Source: Salvator merianae
Lineage: Eukaryota > Chordata > Lepidosauria > Squamata > Teiidae
Direction: 5' to 3'
Assembly (NCBI GenBank): GCA_003586115.2
Contig: QVOM02000112.1
Location: 46,182,743 to 46,246,742 of the forward strand
Length of the DNA stretch: 64,000 nucleotides
Both the position numbers and the translations under genes were made by a program. Positions 63,525 through 64,000 of the stretch are shown here, piece by piece. The notes under the pieces are model-generated. The model ran no database searches and was not told where the DNA came from. It worked only from the letters and a program-made list of their open reading frames with translations. Every line of letters begins with the position of its first letter. Positions within the stretch are counted from its first letter, which is position 1.

Positions 63525-64000
63525 CTTTAAAGAAGAAAAGAAGAAATCATAACCTTGTTGATTTTGTATCATTAAAAAAAAATCTCAGAATTCTAACAGT
63601 TATTGCTTGATTTTCTGTTACAAATTGTTCCTTGGTTTAAAAAGCTGTATCATCAATTCATTCCAAAAATACATCAGCTTATTGTGGGAGCAAACAATGA
63701 TGTGAAACTTGCTCCTTAGCTTATTTTATTTTATCTTTCTGGTCTCACATATCCAACATGTTCTTATACGTGATTTATACCTTCCTAATTCCATCATCGT
63801 CTCAAAGATCAACTGAACCCTCAAAAGACCCTACCCTTATTGCCCTGTGTACTTAGAACGACTTCCAAGAATGTACCCCTACTCTTACTTCTTTCAAATC
63901 TCTCTGAACAGATTCCCAGGTCTCCATACTCTACGGTAACTTTGCCTTTCTTCAAACCAAAGTTCATATGACTGAAACGTCCATTTTACTTCCCTGGCTT
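63525..64000 (-). other. RPGR: RPGR intron continuing past the window
   Basis: AT-rich sequence upstream of the 63485-63524 exon. No exon or repeat is recognised; the gene continues beyond 64000. Confidence 0.55.

Overview
The window is vertebrate nuclear DNA, most likely from a squamate reptile (lizard type). Genes are split into short exons with GT-AG introns. The intervening DNA is AT-rich and full of decayed LINEs (CR1, L2, BovB/RTE), tRNA-derived SINEs including one that looks like Sauria SINE, a dead Tc1-type transposon and several families of short inverted-repeat elements. BovB together with Sauria SINE is the basis for the squamate call. No prokaryotic or organellar gene is present, and most short open frames are noise or retroelement debris.

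Two genes are recognised, both on the minus strand. SRPX (sushi-repeat-containing protein, X-linked) is complete from start codon to stop: ten coding exons between 50676 and 6323. All splice sites could be placed and every phase closes, giving a predicted 453-residue secreted protein: signal peptide, two sushi domains, HYR domain, third sushi domain, conserved C-terminal (DUF4174-type) domain. Upstream of it, 57381-63524, lie the last three coding exons of a gene I assign to RPGR; they end in a CVIL prenylation box. In mammals RPGR also lies immediately 5' of SRPX on the same strand, so order and orientation are conserved.

Layout: 1-5985, intergenic DNA downstream of SRPX, with a small inverted-repeat element, a large foldback and a direct repeat. 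5985-50676, SRPX; intron 1 (29411-50609) and intron 2 (22722-29350) hold most of the repeats. 50335-51300, a CpG-rich island over SRPX exon 1. 31060-31800, a second CpG-rich island inside intron 1 with a good minus-strand splice donor, a candidate alternative promoter. 51300-57380, spacer between the genes with a Tc1-like relic and other mobile-element copies. 57381-64000, the 3' end of RPGR with its introns.

I found no clearly new biological system. The most worthwhile unexplained items are the intron 1 CpG island, the 718-bp foldback in SRPX intron 4, and several multi-copy families of non-autonomous elements that can be defined from this window alone. All repeat class names come from recognition of sequence features, not from a database search.
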